This document shows, piece by piece, positions 11,858 to 12,618 of a stretch of DNA of 12,618 nt. The translations under genes were made by a program, and so were the position numbers. Each line of letters opens with the position of its first letter. Position 1 is the stretch's first letter. The DNA is from Frankiaceae bacterium (GTDB lineage: Bacteria > Actinomycetota > Actinomycetes > JAVEEJ01). The stretch spans positions 1 through 12,618 of the forward strand of contig JAVEEJ010000139.1 of assembly GCA_030840515.1 (NCBI GenBank), read 5' to 3'. The notes beneath the pieces are model-generated. The model was not told the DNA's origin, searched no databases, and was given only the letters and a program-made list of their open reading frames with translations.

Positions 11858-12618
11858 CTAAGGCCGTGGGTAGGCGGGGTGTCGCGCGACCAGTGCGGAA
11901 ACGCCCGCGGCCACTTCAGCCGCAGCACTGCCGTCGGCGTCGCGTACGGCGCGGCCGATGAACGCCGCGACCTCCTTCATGTCCCCGTCTGTCATGCCCT
12001 GCGTCGTCACGCACGGCGTGCCCACCCGGATCCCGGATGCCACCGCCGGCGGCTGCGGGTCGTAGGGGATGGCGTTCTTGTTGAGGGTGATCTTCGCGGC
12101 GTCGCATCGCGCCTCGGCCTCAGCGCCTGTCACACCCAGCTCGCGCAGGTCGAGCAGCGCGAGATGGGTGTCCGTGCCGCCGCCGACCGGACGAAGGCCC
12201 TCGGCCGCGAGCCCGTCAGCGAGCGCGCGCGCGTTGGCCACGACCTGGGCCGCGTAGGTCTGGTACTCCGGCGTGAGGGCCTCCCTGAGCGCGACGGCCT
12301 TGGCCGCGACCGCGTGCATCAGGGGGCCACCTTGAGCGAACGGGAACACCGCCTTGTCGATCTTGGCGGCGAGCTCTTCCTTGCACACGATCATCCCGCC
12401 GCGCGGGCCGCGCAGCACTTTGTGCGTGGTGAAGGACACGACGTCGGCGTAAGGCACCGGGGACGGGATCGCCTTCCCGGCAACGAGACCGATGAAGTGC
12501 GCGGCGTCGACCATCAGCCACGCGCCGACCGCGTCGGCGATCTCGCGGAAGCGGGCGAAGTCGATGAGCCGGGGGTATGCCGTCGCACCCGCGATGATCA
12601 TCTTCGGCCGGTGCTCGT
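11858..12618 (-). CDS. glyA: Serine hydroxymethyltransferase (5' end cut by window)
   Basis: GlyA interconverts serine and glycine with tetrahydrofolate, supplying one-carbon units, using pyridoxal phosphate in the cytoplasm. The window holds the C-terminal 252 residues or so of a protein that is usually about 420-430; the reading frame runs off the right edge (EHRPKMIIAGATAYPR is the first readable part). The active-site region is clear: VDAAHFIGLVAG with the cofactor-contacting Asp and His, then SFTTHKVLRGPRGG, in which the Lys (codon 12419-12421) forms the Schiff base. FAQGGPLMHAVAAKAVALREAL and GIRVGTPCVTTQGM follow as in the family. The gene ends 21 bases before wecA on the same strand, so the two may be cotranscribed. 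Identity is certain; start not visible. Confidence 0.97.
   Translation of the reverse strand, partial: EHRPKMIIAGATAYPRLIDFARFREIADAVGAWLMVDAAHFIGLVAGKAIPSPVPYADVVSFTTHKVLRGPRGGMIVCKEELAAKIDKAVFPFAQGGPLMHAVAAKAVALREALTPEYQTYAAQVVANARALADGLAAEGLRPVGGGTDTHLALLDLRELGVTGAEAEARCDAAKITLNKNAIPYDPQPPAVASGIRVGTPCVTTQGMTDGDMKEVAAFIGRAVRDADGSAAAEVAAGVSALVARHPAYPRP

Noticed and set aside
1..12618. Mobile elements, CRISPR arrays, tRNA or rRNA genes
   Set aside because: No transposase-like product, terminal repeats, regularly spaced repeats or RNA gene signature was found by eye; gene order and base composition are uniform throughout.

Overview
The window is very GC-rich and densely coded, and reads as an actinobacterial chromosome segment, not a mobile or accessory region. 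Nearly every gene is a core gene. The order glyA, wecA (rfe), small AtpI-type proteins, atpBEFHAGDC, then a cobalamin adenosyltransferase divergent from murA, matches the arrangement I recall around the ATP synthase genes of Mycobacterium and relatives. AtpE, AtpA and MurA have mycobacterial-type sequence features. However, atpF and atpH are separate genes here, whereas mycobacteria fuse them, so a non-mycobacterial actinomycete such as a Nocardioidaceae-like member is a reasonable but low-confidence guess.

Layout, reading the minus strand from the right edge leftward. The window opens inside glyA (serine hydroxymethyltransferase; 5' end outside). After 21 bases comes wecA, a polyprenyl-phosphate sugar-1-phosphate transferase. 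A short gap next to the wecA stop holds a candidate promoter overlapped by an 18-base site resembling the operator of the redox repressor Rex. The ATP synthase operon follows: an AtpZ-like two-helix protein, an AtpI-like protein, then subunits a, c, b, delta, alpha, gamma, beta and epsilon, all intact, with several start/stop overlaps that suggest translational coupling. On the plus strand, a PduO-type cob(I)alamin adenosyltransferase and a small NTF2-like protein run convergently toward atpC. On the minus strand again, murA starts 15 bases from the adenosyltransferase gene and is followed by a Tat-type molybdopterin oxidoreductase cut by the left edge.

The genes cover energy conservation (H+-type F1Fo ATP synthase), cell-envelope precursors (MurA, WecA), one-carbon metabolism (GlyA) and cofactor metabolism (PduO). 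I found no tRNA, rRNA, CRISPR array, transposon or repeat family. I did not find a new multi-gene system. The points worth a second look are local: a Rex-like operator on the atp promoter, a Met at the AtpE position linked to natural bedaquiline tolerance, an Asp in place of the MurA catalytic Cys, a hairpin over the atpC start, a duplicated domain in AtpH, a C-terminal tail on AtpA, and a 15-base divergent gap suggesting leaderless transcription. No gene-free stretch exceeds 300 bases; the longest gap is under 100 bases.
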